From: Dallia pectoralis
Taxonomy: Eukaryota; Chordata; Actinopteri; Esociformes; Umbridae
Direction: 5' to 3'
Assembly: GCA_029465975.1 (NCBI GenBank)
Contig: CM055759.1
Location: 11,200,744 to 11,264,743, forward strand
Length of the DNA stretch: 64,000 nucleotides
Below the pieces are notes generated by a model that saw only the letters and a program-made list of their open reading frames with translations, was not told where the DNA came from and did not search any database. Below are positions 1 to 11,800 of the stretch, in pieces. The stretch's first letter is position 1. The number at the start of each line of letters is the position of its first letter. Made by a program: the position numbers and the translations under genes.

Positions 1-1336
1 CAGGCAGGGAAACTGGGACTGGGACAGGCTCAGGCTGGGAACCTGGGACAGGCAAAGACACGGGGACTGGCTCTGGCAAGGACACGGGGACTGGCTCAGG
101 CAAGGACACGGGGACTGGCTCCGGCAAGGACACGGGGACTGGCTCAGGCAAGGACACGGGGACAGACTCGGGCAAGGAAACTGGAGGGAGCTCAGTGACT
201 GGCCGAAGGTGTGGTGCACGGCGGAGAAGTTGTGCCCTCAGGTAGTCCAGGAGCTTAGGGCAGAGATCTTCTTGTCCCTTCCTCCACACGAAGAACTCCT
301 GATGCCACCATCTCCTTTCATCGTCCATCACCGCCACCTCCTGGACCCAGCCCAGAAAGTCGATAAATACCTCCAGATCCTCCCGTAGAGCCCTCTCCAA
401 GGCCGGGGAGGTAGCCGACGGTGGCGTTGGCCTGGAGGACACCGGATAGACCGGTTCATAGGGGCCCGTTTCGAGCGGCGGGGCGGCAGCCATCTCATGC
501 TGCGGGGCGGCAGCCATCTCATGCTGCGGGGCGGCAGCCATCTCATGCTGCGGGGCGGCAGCCATCTCATGCTGCGGGGCGGCAGCCATCTCATGCTGCG
601 GGGCGGCAGCCATCTCATGCTGCGGGGCGGCAGCCATCTCATGCTGCGGGGCGGCAGCCATCTCATGCTGCGGGGCGGCAGCCATCTCATGCTGCGGGGC
701 GGCAGCCATCTCATGCTGCGGGGCGGCAGCCATCTCATGCTGCGGGGCGGCAGCCATCTCATGCTGCGGGGCGGCAGCCATCTCATGCTGCTGGGCGGCA
801 GCCATCTCATGCTGCTGGGCGGCAGCCATCTCATGCTGCGGGGCGGCAGCCATCTCGAGCTGCGGGGCGGCAGCCATCTCGAGCTGCGGGGCGGCAGCCA
901 TCTCGAGCTGCGGGGCGGCAGCCATCTCGAGCTGCGGGGCGGCAGCCATCTCGAGCTGCGGGGCGGCAGCCATCTCGAGCTGCGGGGCGGCAGCCATCTC
1001 GAGCTGCGGGGCGGCAGCCATCTCGAGCTGCGGGGCGGCAGCCATCTCGAGCTGCGGGGCGGCAGCCATCTCATGCTGCGGGGCGGCAGCCATGGGTGGT
1101 GAGGTGGGGGACAGAAACGTGGAGGTTGAGACGGGAATCAGCTGGAGGGTGAAGGGATCCCACCGGAACTCCCCCTCCAGGTACTCCTCATCCTCGGACT
1201 CGTCCTCTGGCTCGGAGTCCTCTGCTTCATAGGGCTCTATGTAGAGCCCGTGCATTAACCCCTCGTCGGGGTTTTCGAGCCGTAGGCTGGCCCACGATAC
1301 TGCACCCTGCTGTGTCCTCTCTTTTGGGTCGGTCAT
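1..1336 (-). CDS. LTR-element internal ORF, repeat-rich, open at the left edge
   Basis: An uninterrupted minus-strand frame starts at the ATG at 1336-1334, two bases inside an LTR, and is still open at base 1 (about 445 codons). It begins MTDPKERTQQGAVSWASLRL, followed by an acidic stretch, a block of about 25 eight-residue repeats (MAAAPQ[H/L]E), a Trp-rich segment (DFLGWVQEVAVMDD, RRWWHQEFFVWRKGQED) and a second repeat of PVPVSLPE type. Its position directly after an LTR suggests the gag position of an LTR retroelement, but I see no capsid motif, zinc knuckle, protease or polymerase in the visible part. The frame is certain; the function is unknown. It could also be a captured or non-autonomous ORF. 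Confidence 0.6.
   Translation of the reverse strand, partial: MTDPKERTQQGAVSWASLRLENPDEGLMHGLYIEPYEAEDSEPEDESEDEEYLEGEFRWDPFTLQLIPVSTSTFLSPTSPPMAAAPQHEMAAAPQLEMAAAPQLEMAAAPQLEMAAAPQLEMAAAPQLEMAAAPQLEMAAAPQLEMAAAPQLEMAAAPQLEMAAAPQHEMAAAQQHEMAAAQQHEMAAAPQHEMAAAPQHEMAAAPQHEMAAAPQHEMAAAPQHEMAAAPQHEMAAAPQHEMAAAPQHEMAAAPQHEMAAAPQHEMAAAPQHEMAAAPQHEMAAAPPLETGPYEPVYPVSSRPTPPSATSPALERALREDLEVFIDFLGWVQEVAVMDDERRWWHQEFFVWRKGQEDLCPKLLDYLRAQLLRRAPHLRPVTELPPVSLPESVPVSLPEPVPVSLPEPVPVSLPEPVPVSLPEPVPVSLPVPGSQPEPVPVPVSLP
57..185. repeat. 24-bp coding minisatellite (PVPVSLPE repeat)
   Basis: Five to six near-identical 24-bp units of the form gacacggggactggctcagg plus caag. They keep the minus-strand frame and encode an eight-residue Pro/Val/Ser/Leu repeat in the LTR-linked ORF. 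Confidence 0.8.
487..1093. repeat. 24-bp coding minisatellite (MAAAPQxE repeat), about 25 copies
   Basis: Units of 24 bp (ggggcggcagccatctcatg plus ctgc) repeat about 25 times and keep the minus-strand frame. Variants are grouped: nine adjacent copies carry CTCGAG (Leu-Glu), the copies nearer the left edge carry CATGAG (His-Glu), and two adjacent copies near 780-830 have Gln in place of Pro. The grouping indicates recent local expansion. Confidence 0.9.
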
Positions 1337-1338
1337 TC

Positions 1339-1778
1339 TGTCAGGATTGAGGCTTTCGAGCAGGTTGAGGACACAAACGCAGAGTGCTTTGCAATATCAG
1401 GGTTTATTTTCTCCCAAAACAGGAACGGGTAGCTTCATACCAAGACAATCCTAACACTTAACATAAACACAGAAGAACAACATAATTAACAAAACCTCCC
1501 CTTAGTGAGACAGAACATACTAAACACAGAACACCAGAATAATCACGCAATACATAACAGGACCAGCAAACGCAAAACAAGAGAAACATACCTTAACAAT
1601 GACCGACACTGAAAGACAGGAACCGACAGAACTAAGTACAGGGACTAACGAGCAAACACAACCCAGGTGCGGACAATAACACAGGTGAACGAACAAGTCC
1701 CTAATTTCCCCTCTCTCCGGATGCGGGGGAGGTGTCATCACCACCATGGAGTGCGAGGACAGGGCTCTGTCCCTTACA
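1339..1778 (-). mobile_element. Long terminal repeat of a retroelement (440 bp)
   Basis: Read on the minus strand, the segment starts TGTAAGGGACAGAGCC and ends CAATCCTGACA, giving the TG...CA ends of an LTR. An AATAAA signal lies near its 3' end (plus-strand tttatt at 1403-1408). The internal ORF starts two bases after it. Its outer side abuts a (TA)n tract, so a target duplication cannot be read. The partner LTR, if present, lies left of the window. The family (Ty3-like or other) cannot be fixed from this part. Confidence 0.65.
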
Positions 1779-1806
1779 ATATATATATATATATATATAT
1801 ATATAC
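1779..1806. repeat. (TA)n microsatellite
   Basis: About 14 AT dinucleotides directly outside the LTR end; the probable insertion target. Confidence 0.85.
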
Positions 1807-1819
1807 ATGTGTGTGTATA

Positions 1820-1945
1820 CACTGGCGTTCAAAAGTTTGGGGTCATATAAAAATGTCAGTGTTTTCTGAAAGAAAAGCCATTTTTTGTCCATTAAAATAA
1901 CATCTCAAACATTGATAATATAAATGCATATTGTCACTGTTTAAA
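1820..1945. mobile_element. Tc1/mariner-type terminal fragment
   Basis: The sequence 'ggcgttcaaaagtttggggt' and what follows match a very common fish Tc1/mariner end as I remember it. There is no transposase and no second end nearby, so it is a relic. Confidence 0.5.
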
Positions 1946-4035
1946 AGCTTCCATGTGTTTCTCATTTATCTGTTGTTCCATTCACTGTCGAGGTGTGGTC
2001 TCAAACACAACCGAAGAGTTCAACGTGGTTTCTCCTTATCTTCTGGGGTTTGTTGTCTGTTGTAGAAGCCTGAGCAATATGGAGGAAAAAGTGTGTGTTT
2101 TTCAGTCAGAGGCAGAGCTACCAAATTGTTGCCAGAGATTTGCTTTCGTCTGTTTAGAGGCAGGAAACAGTTTTCATTGTTTGCAAATGTTTTCCCTATG
2201 CATTCTTTGGCCATAGTTTGCAATTTCTATTGCGTCACAGAACACATTCTTATGTCGCGGGGGCTTTGACAGTCACAGAGATAAACAACAAACAGAACTG
2301 TCATCCGTAAACACTTCTGGAATATGTGACTTGTATGTAGCTTCATTTCAGGTTCTGCAGATAACTCTTTGAGTTTTGTAATCTGATGTAACAAAAAATA
2401 GTTAAGGAGTCTAACACACACAGAACTAATTATAACAGAACGATGTCCCCTGACACAGATAATGTCACCATAGGACTCATTGAACTATAGCCATTTATCT
2501 GGCAAGGCCGCAGGCTTACACATGAATAATGCACGCATCTCTCAACTCCTCGTCGGCCTGTGTCATCCTGTCATTGCATAAAATGTTCATGTCACTGTCA
2601 AACCCACTGTCGTCCAATAGAACAGGGAGAGGTGGTGTGAATGCCATCGCTGAGGAAATAACTGCGAGCGTCTATATTTGTTTTTGACATCCTACGTCAA
2701 AACCGCTGTTTACCGTTCAGAGGGCCTGTTCTCTTGCATAACTCATCGGAAGACAGGCACTGTAGCTCAGTGAAAAGAATGGATGAAACTGCTTTTTTTG
2801 CACAAAATACCTGCTGGTGGAAAATGTGTGGAGAGAGCGAGAGATAAATGGAGCGAGAGTTAGAGCTGTAGAGAGAGAGAGAGAGAGAGGGAAGAAAAGA
2901 TGGAGAAACGCAATGAGATGTAAAAGATTAATTTAAACGCATAAATATCATTAACCGTTGTAGGAATGTGCAACAGGGGAGAGCAGAGTTAAAGCTGAAA
3001 GGTTTTAGCGGAGTCAACAACAAAGTTACAGAAAGCTCATTCAAATTCATGGCCGTCACCAACGGCAACCCATTAGTTTTTTTTTTGTTTTTTTTAACCC
3101 ATTAGTTGTTGTAAGAATAGCAACAACGAGCTGGTCTGCACTGACCTCCTCCATGTGATCAGGTCAGTTTGGGGTACAGGGAATGGAAATAGCGTCAGCC
3201 TGCTAAGTTGTGTCAGCTGCCCCGTAAATGGTTTTTGTTTGGGACAGACCTTGGCGGTTATATGACACCCTCTTAACCCTTTAACCCGTGATGCAGTCCA
3301 ACACACTGGGCTTCTGACATAGACAGAGCAGGCCGGTTGTGTGGGAATGGAGGCAGTTCTGTGGGTTTTTCGGGTTGGTATAGGGAGACTACGGTACTGT
3401 AGGCCATCTGTGGCAGGCTTGTATAGAGCCTTTCTTTGTGCAGGTGATCCAGACCCGTCGCAGCTACTCTGACGCTCAAGTGTGCTCTGGACAATGTTCT
3501 CCCTGTATCCAGAGTCTGATCTGTACCATGCACTTTGCTATACAGAACTGCCAACAACTTTAAATGTAGTCTTTATGCAGAAGTGTTATTAGCTAGGAAC
3601 GACCGTCACATCTAATAGTAGGGTGGATTTACCACAGGAACTATGCTACATTTTTAGCGCTGCTCTGTCCTTCACATGTTCCTCCCTTATCACTGAATCA
3701 TATCCTCTCCTGAACTGAGAAACTGGCACAGTGTGCAGGGTAACCCTAATACTTGTTCATAGTGTTTTAATTAAACTGTGATGACATTCAAGGTTTAACC
3801 AGGACTGATGCACTGTCTGGCAGGTCCTTGGTTGTGTAATGTATTAATCATGTGTGAATGTGTTCTGCAGTCTGATTAATGTAGTGCCGGCTGTGATCTA
3901 CAGTATCTAGTCATAGTGACAGTGTGACTTTACCAGAGAGTTACTGTTGGAGTCAAGTTGCCTGTTTTTACTCTAGGGAAGGCAGGGGAAGTGCCACGTC
4001 CAGAGTGGACGAAGCACTTGTGCACAGACACACAC

Positions 4036-4075
<40 letters not shown>

Positions 4076-5450
4076 AACACATACACTGGGCAAGAAGAGA
4101 AATAGTTTAGAGGGGATAACATGTAATTTATAATGTTTTTCTCAGTAGGGCTGGACTGATTTTTTAAATGAATGTACGGTAAGCATATTAGATTTAGTGC
4201 AATCTACATCTTGTGTAAGGGGGGGATTTATACAAATGTGTTAGTATCTATGTCCAATATGTCCATCATGTTTTTTACTTTATTTATACAAAGGGGGATA
4301 TTTGTCAGTTGGCACACATGTCCAACCAAGATAAGGCTTTTGCAGTTAACTGACGTAGATGGACTGGTGGGTGTGAGCTGTGTGTTGTGTAAAATATCTG
4401 GGAAACTCGTAGTACCGGTATTTGGCTTGCTAAGTTTGGAGAAAAAGTTTGGCACACTTTATGAGATCTCAAATGTGATCTGGTTCAAATCGACCAGATA
4501 TTGCAGTTTATCTGAATTGAAAGCATGGCTCAAAGTCACCAGCCAATCAGGAATGTGTTTGTAAATATCTTCACACTTGTTTCCTAATGCACACAGGATT
4601 AAACGATGCTTTTCTGAGCCAACAGAAGCTCATGGAAATAAATGATTAAACATATATCAAAGTTGTACACATTAAATTAACACAGTGATGTATGAGGCAA
4701 ACATTTATGATTTGTAAAATGGGGGATTTCAAGCCTGAGCTGGCCGGTTGAAAGGAGTTTGAACTCAGATCCCTCCTTCTATAATTTAAAGCAGCACCGA
4801 CTGGTATTTGTTGACAACAGTAGAGCAGAGCAGCTATGCAATTCAAATGTCCAACATGTGTAATGCAGCTATGTGTGTTGTTTTTCCCGATACATATTTA
4901 TCACTGGGTTCAATTGTGCGCTCGTAGCTCTGATGTAGCACATTTCTCCACAACTGCTGTGACCTTTTTGAAAACCCAAGGGTCACGACCCCACAGGCAG
5001 ATATCACATAATGCCTATCTATCTCTTACTGTTCTATCAGTGCCGGCTCTAGCTTTTTTGGTGGCCTTTTTGTCGGCCCTTATAAAACAGAAACTATGGA
5101 GCTATGAGGTGCCTGTACGCACATATGTAGAAGCAGCAAACCTCCCCCCAAATCTGAGAGATCCAAGCAAACGTCCTTACATCAGCTTCAAGTTGTGACT
5201 TATATAATGTTATGCTATTACTGAGATAAAGACTGTCAATACAATACAGCCTGCTCCCGAGAACGCCACACTGTTCGTTTCATTGGGTATTGGAGTGTCT
5301 ACTGGTCAGAGTTTGAGGGTCAGTATGCAAGACAGTAGCCTGGTTGTTTGAGCTGAAATGTTAGACTGACCTCTAGTGGTGATATACACTGAATCACACT
5401 TAAGCAGTGGAATTCAATCATGTCTGCTCTGCTGCATTGCCTGTGGGTTG
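1946..5450. other. Gene-free stretch
   Basis: No exon with homology or splice context was recognised on either strand. It holds a short GA tract near 2865-2890, a poly-T tract near 3076-3096 and one CA microsatellite. Open frames here are short and look random. Confidence 0.5.
4028..4080. repeat. (CA)n microsatellite
   Basis: Imperfect CA/CATA dinucleotide tract. Confidence 0.9.
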
Positions 5451-5473
5451 ATTCAGGGTCTGTGATTCAGGGT

Positions 5474-5740
5474 CTGTGAATGACACTCAACAGTGCGATT
5501 CAAATGACACTCAACAGTGCGTTTCAAATGACACTCTACAACAGTGCAATTCAAATGACACTCAACAGTGTGATTCAAATGACACTCAACAGTACGATTC
5601 AAATGACACTCAACAGTGCGATTCAAATGACACTCAACAGTGCGATTCAAATGACACTCTACAACAGTGCGATTCAAATGACACTCAACAGTGCGATTCA
5701 AATGACACTCAACTGTGCGATTCAAATGACACTCAACTCA
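5474..5740. repeat. 24-27-bp minisatellite
   Basis: About eleven copies of 'caaatgacactcaacagtgc' plus 'gatt'. Some copies carry an extra 'tac/aca' triplet and are 27 bp. All lengths are multiples of three, so both strands stay open as repetitive frames, but no start or splice context supports translation. Confidence 0.9.
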
Positions 5741-6129
5741 ATTCACTGCTCCTTAACTTCAACACAGCAAAGTGATGTATTTCCAACCACGATGAACCGA
5801 GTGTTAATTAGCACGCTTACTGTGTGCAGAAGGCCAGTTGTTTGGTTATGGTTCGCCGAGTGTTAATTGGTTTTATATTCAAGTGTGTGTCTGCCTAAAA
5901 TTGAGTACGTGGAAAATAATGTCTCAATAACAAAGGGACTGTCATTTCCCTGAATTGAGTACGGCCAACATTACTACATTATTACAGTATAACAATAAGA
6001 AAAACAAACTGCTCTTCCCCTTGCGTACTAGGAAGGTAGGAAGAGGAGGAAGAGGAGGAAGAGGAGGGAGAAACGATTGCAACATCTGCCACGTCTGTAG
6101 GCAGCATCTCTCAGCATAACGGACCTTGG

Positions 6130-7055
6130 ATTGGGATGGGAGCTCAGACTGGGGTGGGAGTGACTGGGGTAGGAGTGACTGAGGGTGGGAGTGACTGGGG
6201 GTGGGAATGACTGAGGTGGGTGTGACTGGGGTAGGAGTGACTGAGGGTGGGAGTGACTGGGGGTGGGAGTGACTGGGGTGGGAGAGACTGGGGTGGGAGT
6301 GACTGAGGGTGGGAGTGACTGAGGTGGGAGTGACTGAGGGTGGGAGTGACTGGGGTGGGAGTGACTTGGGTGGGATTGACTGGGATGGGAGTGACTGGGA
6401 TGGGAGTAACTGGGGAGGGAGTGACTGGGGTGGGAGTGACTGGGGAGGGAGTGACTGGGGTGGGAGTGACTTGGGTGGGATTGACTGGGATGGGAGTGAC
6501 TGGGATGGGAGTAACTGGGGAGGGGAGTGACTGGGGTGGGAGTGACTGCGGAGGGGAGTGACTGGGGGTGGGAGTGACTGGGATGGGAGTGACTGGGGTG
6601 GGAGTGACTGGGATGGGAGTGCTTGGGATGGGAGTGACTGAGGAGGGTAGTGACTGGGGTGGGAGTGACTGGGGGTGGGAGTGACTGGGGTGGGAGTGAC
6701 TGGGGTGGGAGTGACTGGGATGGGAGTGCTTGGGATGGGAGTGACTGGGATGGGAGTGACTGAGGAGGGGAGTGGCTGGGGGTGGGAGTGACTGGGGTGG
6801 GAGTGACTGGGGGTGGGAGTGACTGGGGTGGGAGTGACTGGGGTGGGAGTGACTGAGGAGGGGAGTGACTGGGGTGGGAGTGACTGGGGTGGGAGTGACT
6901 GAGGAGGGGAGTGACTGGGGTGGGAGTGACTGAGGAGGGGAGTGACTGGGGGTGGGATTGTCTGGGGTGGGAGTGACTGAGGAGGGTAGTGACTGGGGTG
7001 GGAGTGACTGGGGGTGGGAGTGACTGGGGTGGGAGTGACTGGGGGGGGAATAGAC
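6130..7055. repeat. G-rich 15-16-bp minisatellite upstream of cdr2l
   Basis: About 60 copies of a 'gggagtgactggggt' type unit, with GGG/GGGG/GGGGG length variation and occasional GAGGGG variants. It ends about 330 bp before the cdr2l start codon. The plus strand carries closely spaced G-runs, so quadruplex formation is plausible. The long Pro/Ser/Thr-rich frames on the minus strand are by-products of the repeat. Confidence 0.9.
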
Positions 7056-7385
7056 ATGAGGAATCAATAGCCTACACGGTATGCATGGAAATAAGTGTGA
7101 TATCTGAGGACAAACATATCCCGGGATAAAACGAATGGTTAATGAAGATGAAAACATATACGTCCTGTTTATGTGTAATTATTATCTTGTGTTTAACATA
7201 ACCGGTTGTCTTGAAGATGAGCAAACGTTATATTTGAGGCGACGTAGACAGCGAGCGTGTCTGTGTGCGTTTGCGCTTGTGTGTGCGCGTGCGCGTGCAG
7301 AGCCGGGTGGTACAGTCAGGCTAGTCTTTGCTCGGCTACAGGACAGGGCGGATGGTGGTTTCCGTTTCTAAATGCTATTCTAGGA

Positions 7386-8857
7386 ATGGAGGAATTTATC
7401 ACGGAGGAGGAAGAGCCATGGTACGACCAGCAAGATCTGGAGTCGGGTGAGTTGAGCAGATGGGGAACCTGGTTACGACCAGAACCCAATATTAATGCAT
7501 TAATGCGGGTCGGTATTGGTGAGATCTCCTGTTCCGTCCAAACAAAGGCCTTTATTGTCAATCTGGATCTAGATCGGCTTGTATGTACATTGGTCCATGC
7601 ATCTGATAAAATAAGAAGGGGGAACATGTGTAACGTCACATAGGCTACATCTGGATACTTTGTATTAATAATGGATCTAAGTGACTAATGGTCTTTGTTC
7701 CACTGATGGGGAAGATCCGATCCATTCTTGTTGACTAAATATTGCAAGGCATGACCCTGTAGTTGGTTCTTGTAACATTTGAAGTTTTACAACCTAGTAA
7801 AGGTACAATAAATAGAAGACAATGGATGTCGTATGTCATCAATACAATGTAAAAAGCTAGCATCAACTTTTCATAAGCATATTTCTGCCATTTGTCAAAC
7901 TTATATCTGGAAGCATCAGTCCTGAATGCAAATGTCCTTTTTTTCGTAAAACTTCTTCGGCCCAAATGTTAAAAGTTAAACATATTTACACCAATGCTAT
8001 GGTAATAAGTTTTTAACCTTGTCCACGCAGTCAATTTGGTTGTATTGATTTCCTCATTCAGTCATAAACTATAATGTTTATTTTTTAAATACTGTGACTA
8101 TCATGTCCCATAATTCAATTGAAATTCAGATCACCTGGAATAATAATGTAATAACTATTTTCAAGAACTCTGCTATTCCGTCATTTGCAATATATGGGAA
8201 CATAACAGCATCTTTATCTTCATAATGTAGACTAATGGCTTTATTCAGCAGAGCCACTTATTATTATGACTTTGATTTAAATGCAGATTACATATCATTT
8301 TTTAACTCTGATTAAAATTCTTTAAATGCACAATCAATATTCCAGCTCTGATCTGCTGAGCTGCAGGAAAACACAGCTTTTAAAACAACTTTGAACTGGT
8401 GCCAGCATTATGGGTATTTCTTCCTCAGTGAATATCTTATTTTTCACTTAGCTCCCTGAATATCCCACTTCTTGGGTTTCAGTCATCCACTCCATTCCAC
8501 CATTCATACTCTCTGGTCCACTTCCTGTTCCAATCAGAATTTCATCTCTTTGTTACAGTTATTCGGATCTCCCACAGGCTGAGAGGATATGATGTAATGT
8601 TCTTAATCTGGCTCTTTACACACATACTGCTCACACATTTTACACTGTGCAAGAAGAGAGTGGAGACTGCAGACCTGAGGATAAAAATAAAGGCTGATGT
8701 ATCTTCAATTAACTCTGATAGACAGGGAGGGAGAGAGAGAGGCAGACATATGAAGAGAGAGGGAGAGAGAGAGAGAAAGAGAGATAGGGAGAGAGTGAGA
8801 GAGGGAGAGGGAAAGAGAGGGAGAAAGAGCGAGGGAGACATATGGAGAGAGAGAGGG

Positions 8858-8888
<31 letters not shown>

Positions 8889-11800
8889 GAGGGAGAGAGA
8901 AAGAGAGTGAGAGAGACATATGGAGAGAGAGGGAGGGGGAGAGAGAAAGAGAGGGAGAGAGAGAGAGACATATGGAGAGAGAGAGAAAGAGAGGGAGAGA
9001 GATTGAGAGAGAGGGAATGCACAATACGATGTCAGAGATAAAATAGACAGACAGTTGATGATAGGAGGACAATGACAGAATGATACACGAGAGGGAAGAA
9101 TTTTAAAAATAGAACATGTCTAATTCATCCAGTTTTTCTAAACCATCCTCTGACTGCGTCAAGCCATTCCACTACGTCCATCTTGTGTATCCTGTAGTCT
9201 TTGTGTTTCAGGGCTCTTAGCACAGTTTAACATGTAGCATTGTGTTAACACAGAGCACATCTCTAGTAGTGATACTGTGAGATGCCATCATTCTATCAGA
9301 GGAGAACACACTGCTAATGTTGGAGTATCCTGCAGATACAGGAACAGGCAGGCAGGCACAAGCTCTATCATCAGTAGCACTGTTTGGCAACAGAGTTTGG
9401 TAGATTCAAATAAAGAAAATGATTTACATGCTTAGCGAGACACGCATTAAATGATGCAAAAATGCAATGTGCTGTTCTCTTCTGTTAGGAATCAGCCAAC
9501 TACAAGACACAGACTCAGATTCCCCATGCAAAACAACACTACAGCAAGGAAAACCATCTAAATTATCATGCTTTTCTATGGAACCCTTTGTTCAACTGAC
9601 CAGGGTTGGCTCTTGCCCAATCTGTGAGCTGATACGTGCCCAGAACAGCTGAGGCTTTAGGCCTACTGGGACCCATTGGTTAGCAGGGCTCAACTAACAT
9701 ACACTTATAGTTCTGTTATGCCAATGCACCTGCTCTTATTACGGCTTAACAATGCTTCAACATCCACCTCTCTAAGTGCTCTTATTAACACACAATGCTT
9801 CAACATCCACCTCTCTAAGTGCTCTTATTAACACACAATGCTTCCATCCATGTTGTGCTGTATTCAAAAACAAATCTTTATAGAATTTGTGCTGTAAAAT
9901 AATATCACTTAAATGCATGCAATATAATATCACTTAAAACCATGCAAATTGCATGGTTGAATGATAGATAGATGGTAATAGACAACAGTAAATGCATCAA
10001 ATGTACACAATAAATCAGAAATAAGAATAATGAGGACATTGGCTTAGCTATATTCAGGAAGGACCAGTGCTGTGTTTTAGGGGGAAGTGGAGGCTAATTT
10101 AAATATAGATGGGATAGATAATAAATTATCAATTCAAAACAAGAAAAAAATAATAAGATGGACAAAAGACTCGCAGACTCTGGACAGAGGAACATTGGAA
10201 AAAAACTCACATGGACAGATAATTGATATCTTTTAACAATGAGATCCCTCTGATGCTTTGGAAGCTCTCTGCGGCTTTTGCTCTGAGATGCAGCTAAGAA
10301 AATGTCAGGAAAATCCTTCCGGAACAGCTGACCCATATTTGTGATTAATCAGAGTCACTTTAAAAAATGGCAGGTGTGTAATGACTTCTATTTAACATAA
10401 GGTTGAATGTGATTGGTTAATTCTGAACACAGCCACATCTCCAGTTATAAGAGGGTGGGCACACCTGTGCAACCAGGTTTTTGTATTTTGTATTTATTTT
10501 ACATTTTTCAGTTTAAAGATTTCAGTTTTTTTTTAATTGAATTGGTCACGTTAAAGGTCAGATTAAAGGTCGAAAAAGTTCTGATATGATGATAATTCTT
10601 TCACATCACAAAAACCTGGCAGGGGTGTGTAGACTTTTTATATCCATCGTAGCTTATTCCCAGAAAATAAATAATAGGATAAAACAAGGATAGTTTATGT
10701 TTTTCTTGATTCCTGTGAATCATACAAGAGACATACTGGTTGGGTTGATAGATTGTGCACGCCAGGTTTTAGTTGGGTGAATGCTAATTAGGTCACTGAG
10801 TTTAGTTGCACGGTGTTGGACATTACATTTCAAAGTCACAGATCTATGTAGGTGAGTGTTTTATTATTCGTCAGAGCGGTTTGGATGTTTTTTAGTAAGT
10901 CGCTTTATAGCTCTATTTTTTTATTCAGTCTACAGTATGTTTACTCTGTGTCGTTGCTCGTTTTATTTGACTAAGTAAATATATCACGAACGTGATAAAC
11001 GTTCTGCGCCAAGCTCATTCTGCACTACACCAATTGATTAAGTGACAGATATGCACAGTGACGAACATAGTTTACTTGTTGAAAGCTGAGGCACAGTTCA
11101 ACACAAGTGCCTCCCAACGCCAGGGTCGTGGGTTCAAGTCCAACAGTACGATTGTGGTTAAAACACAAATGAAAACAAGACACTGCACACAATCCCTCGT
11201 GTCTGAGTCACTGGGTCAGTGCCGTGAGGTCATCCGTTATGGATCGGTTGACTTCCTGGTCTCCCTGTTTGGAGATGTGTTGGCCTCCCCGTATTACTAA
11301 TACCACACAGCACTGGAGGAGAGGACAACAGTGTCTGTGTTATGGTTTTGTCATTTTTTCCCAGGAAGTTTTACTGTTGCAAATACAGGATAATAAGCAT
11401 ACAGCAGACAGAGCTTGGCTTACTTGTTTACATAATTACATTTCCCCTCTTGAAAGAAAAGCCTGGAGGATGTATAAGAGCCAAGGTGACATTAAGCCTT
11501 GAGTTATACCGGATAGGAAATCACTAAGCCTCTCTCTGAACACACTGCAGTCCTTATCCAGTATATACACTAGCTTGCACTCTTTGCTTTTCCATCATCC
11601 CCATTCATTTGGGTGTAGAACAGGGTTGCAGATTTATAGTTAGAATTATAGTTTATAGTTAATATATATCGCTGTTTTGTTGTTTGTGTAGGTCGCTTGT
11701 TATGCATATATCTTATATTTGCATAACAGTTCGGTGTTTGTTTGGTTGAGTATTAAAACCCGTCGGACGTCTACAAGCTCTGCTCCTGGCTCATTTCCCT

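Noticed and set aside
328..1152. Long frames of MRWLPPRS, AGRQPSH and LRGGSHLM repeats on both strands
   Set aside because: These are other-frame readings of the 24-bp repeat. The frame continuous with non-repetitive sequence and an ATG after the LTR is the MAAAPQxE one.
5942..7157. Pro/Ser/Thr-rich minus-strand proteins up to 371 aa
   Set aside because: They are entirely translations of the G-rich minisatellite, with several overlapping frames open at once and no conserved flanks.
8542..9072. Ser/Leu-rich and Arg/Glu-rich frames on both strands
   Set aside because: Translation of a GA microsatellite inside cdr2l intron 1.
11090..11150. tRNA-derived SINE head (GGTTCAAGTCC box B)
   Set aside because: No matching box A or cloverleaf and no tail; one B-box-like match can arise by chance.
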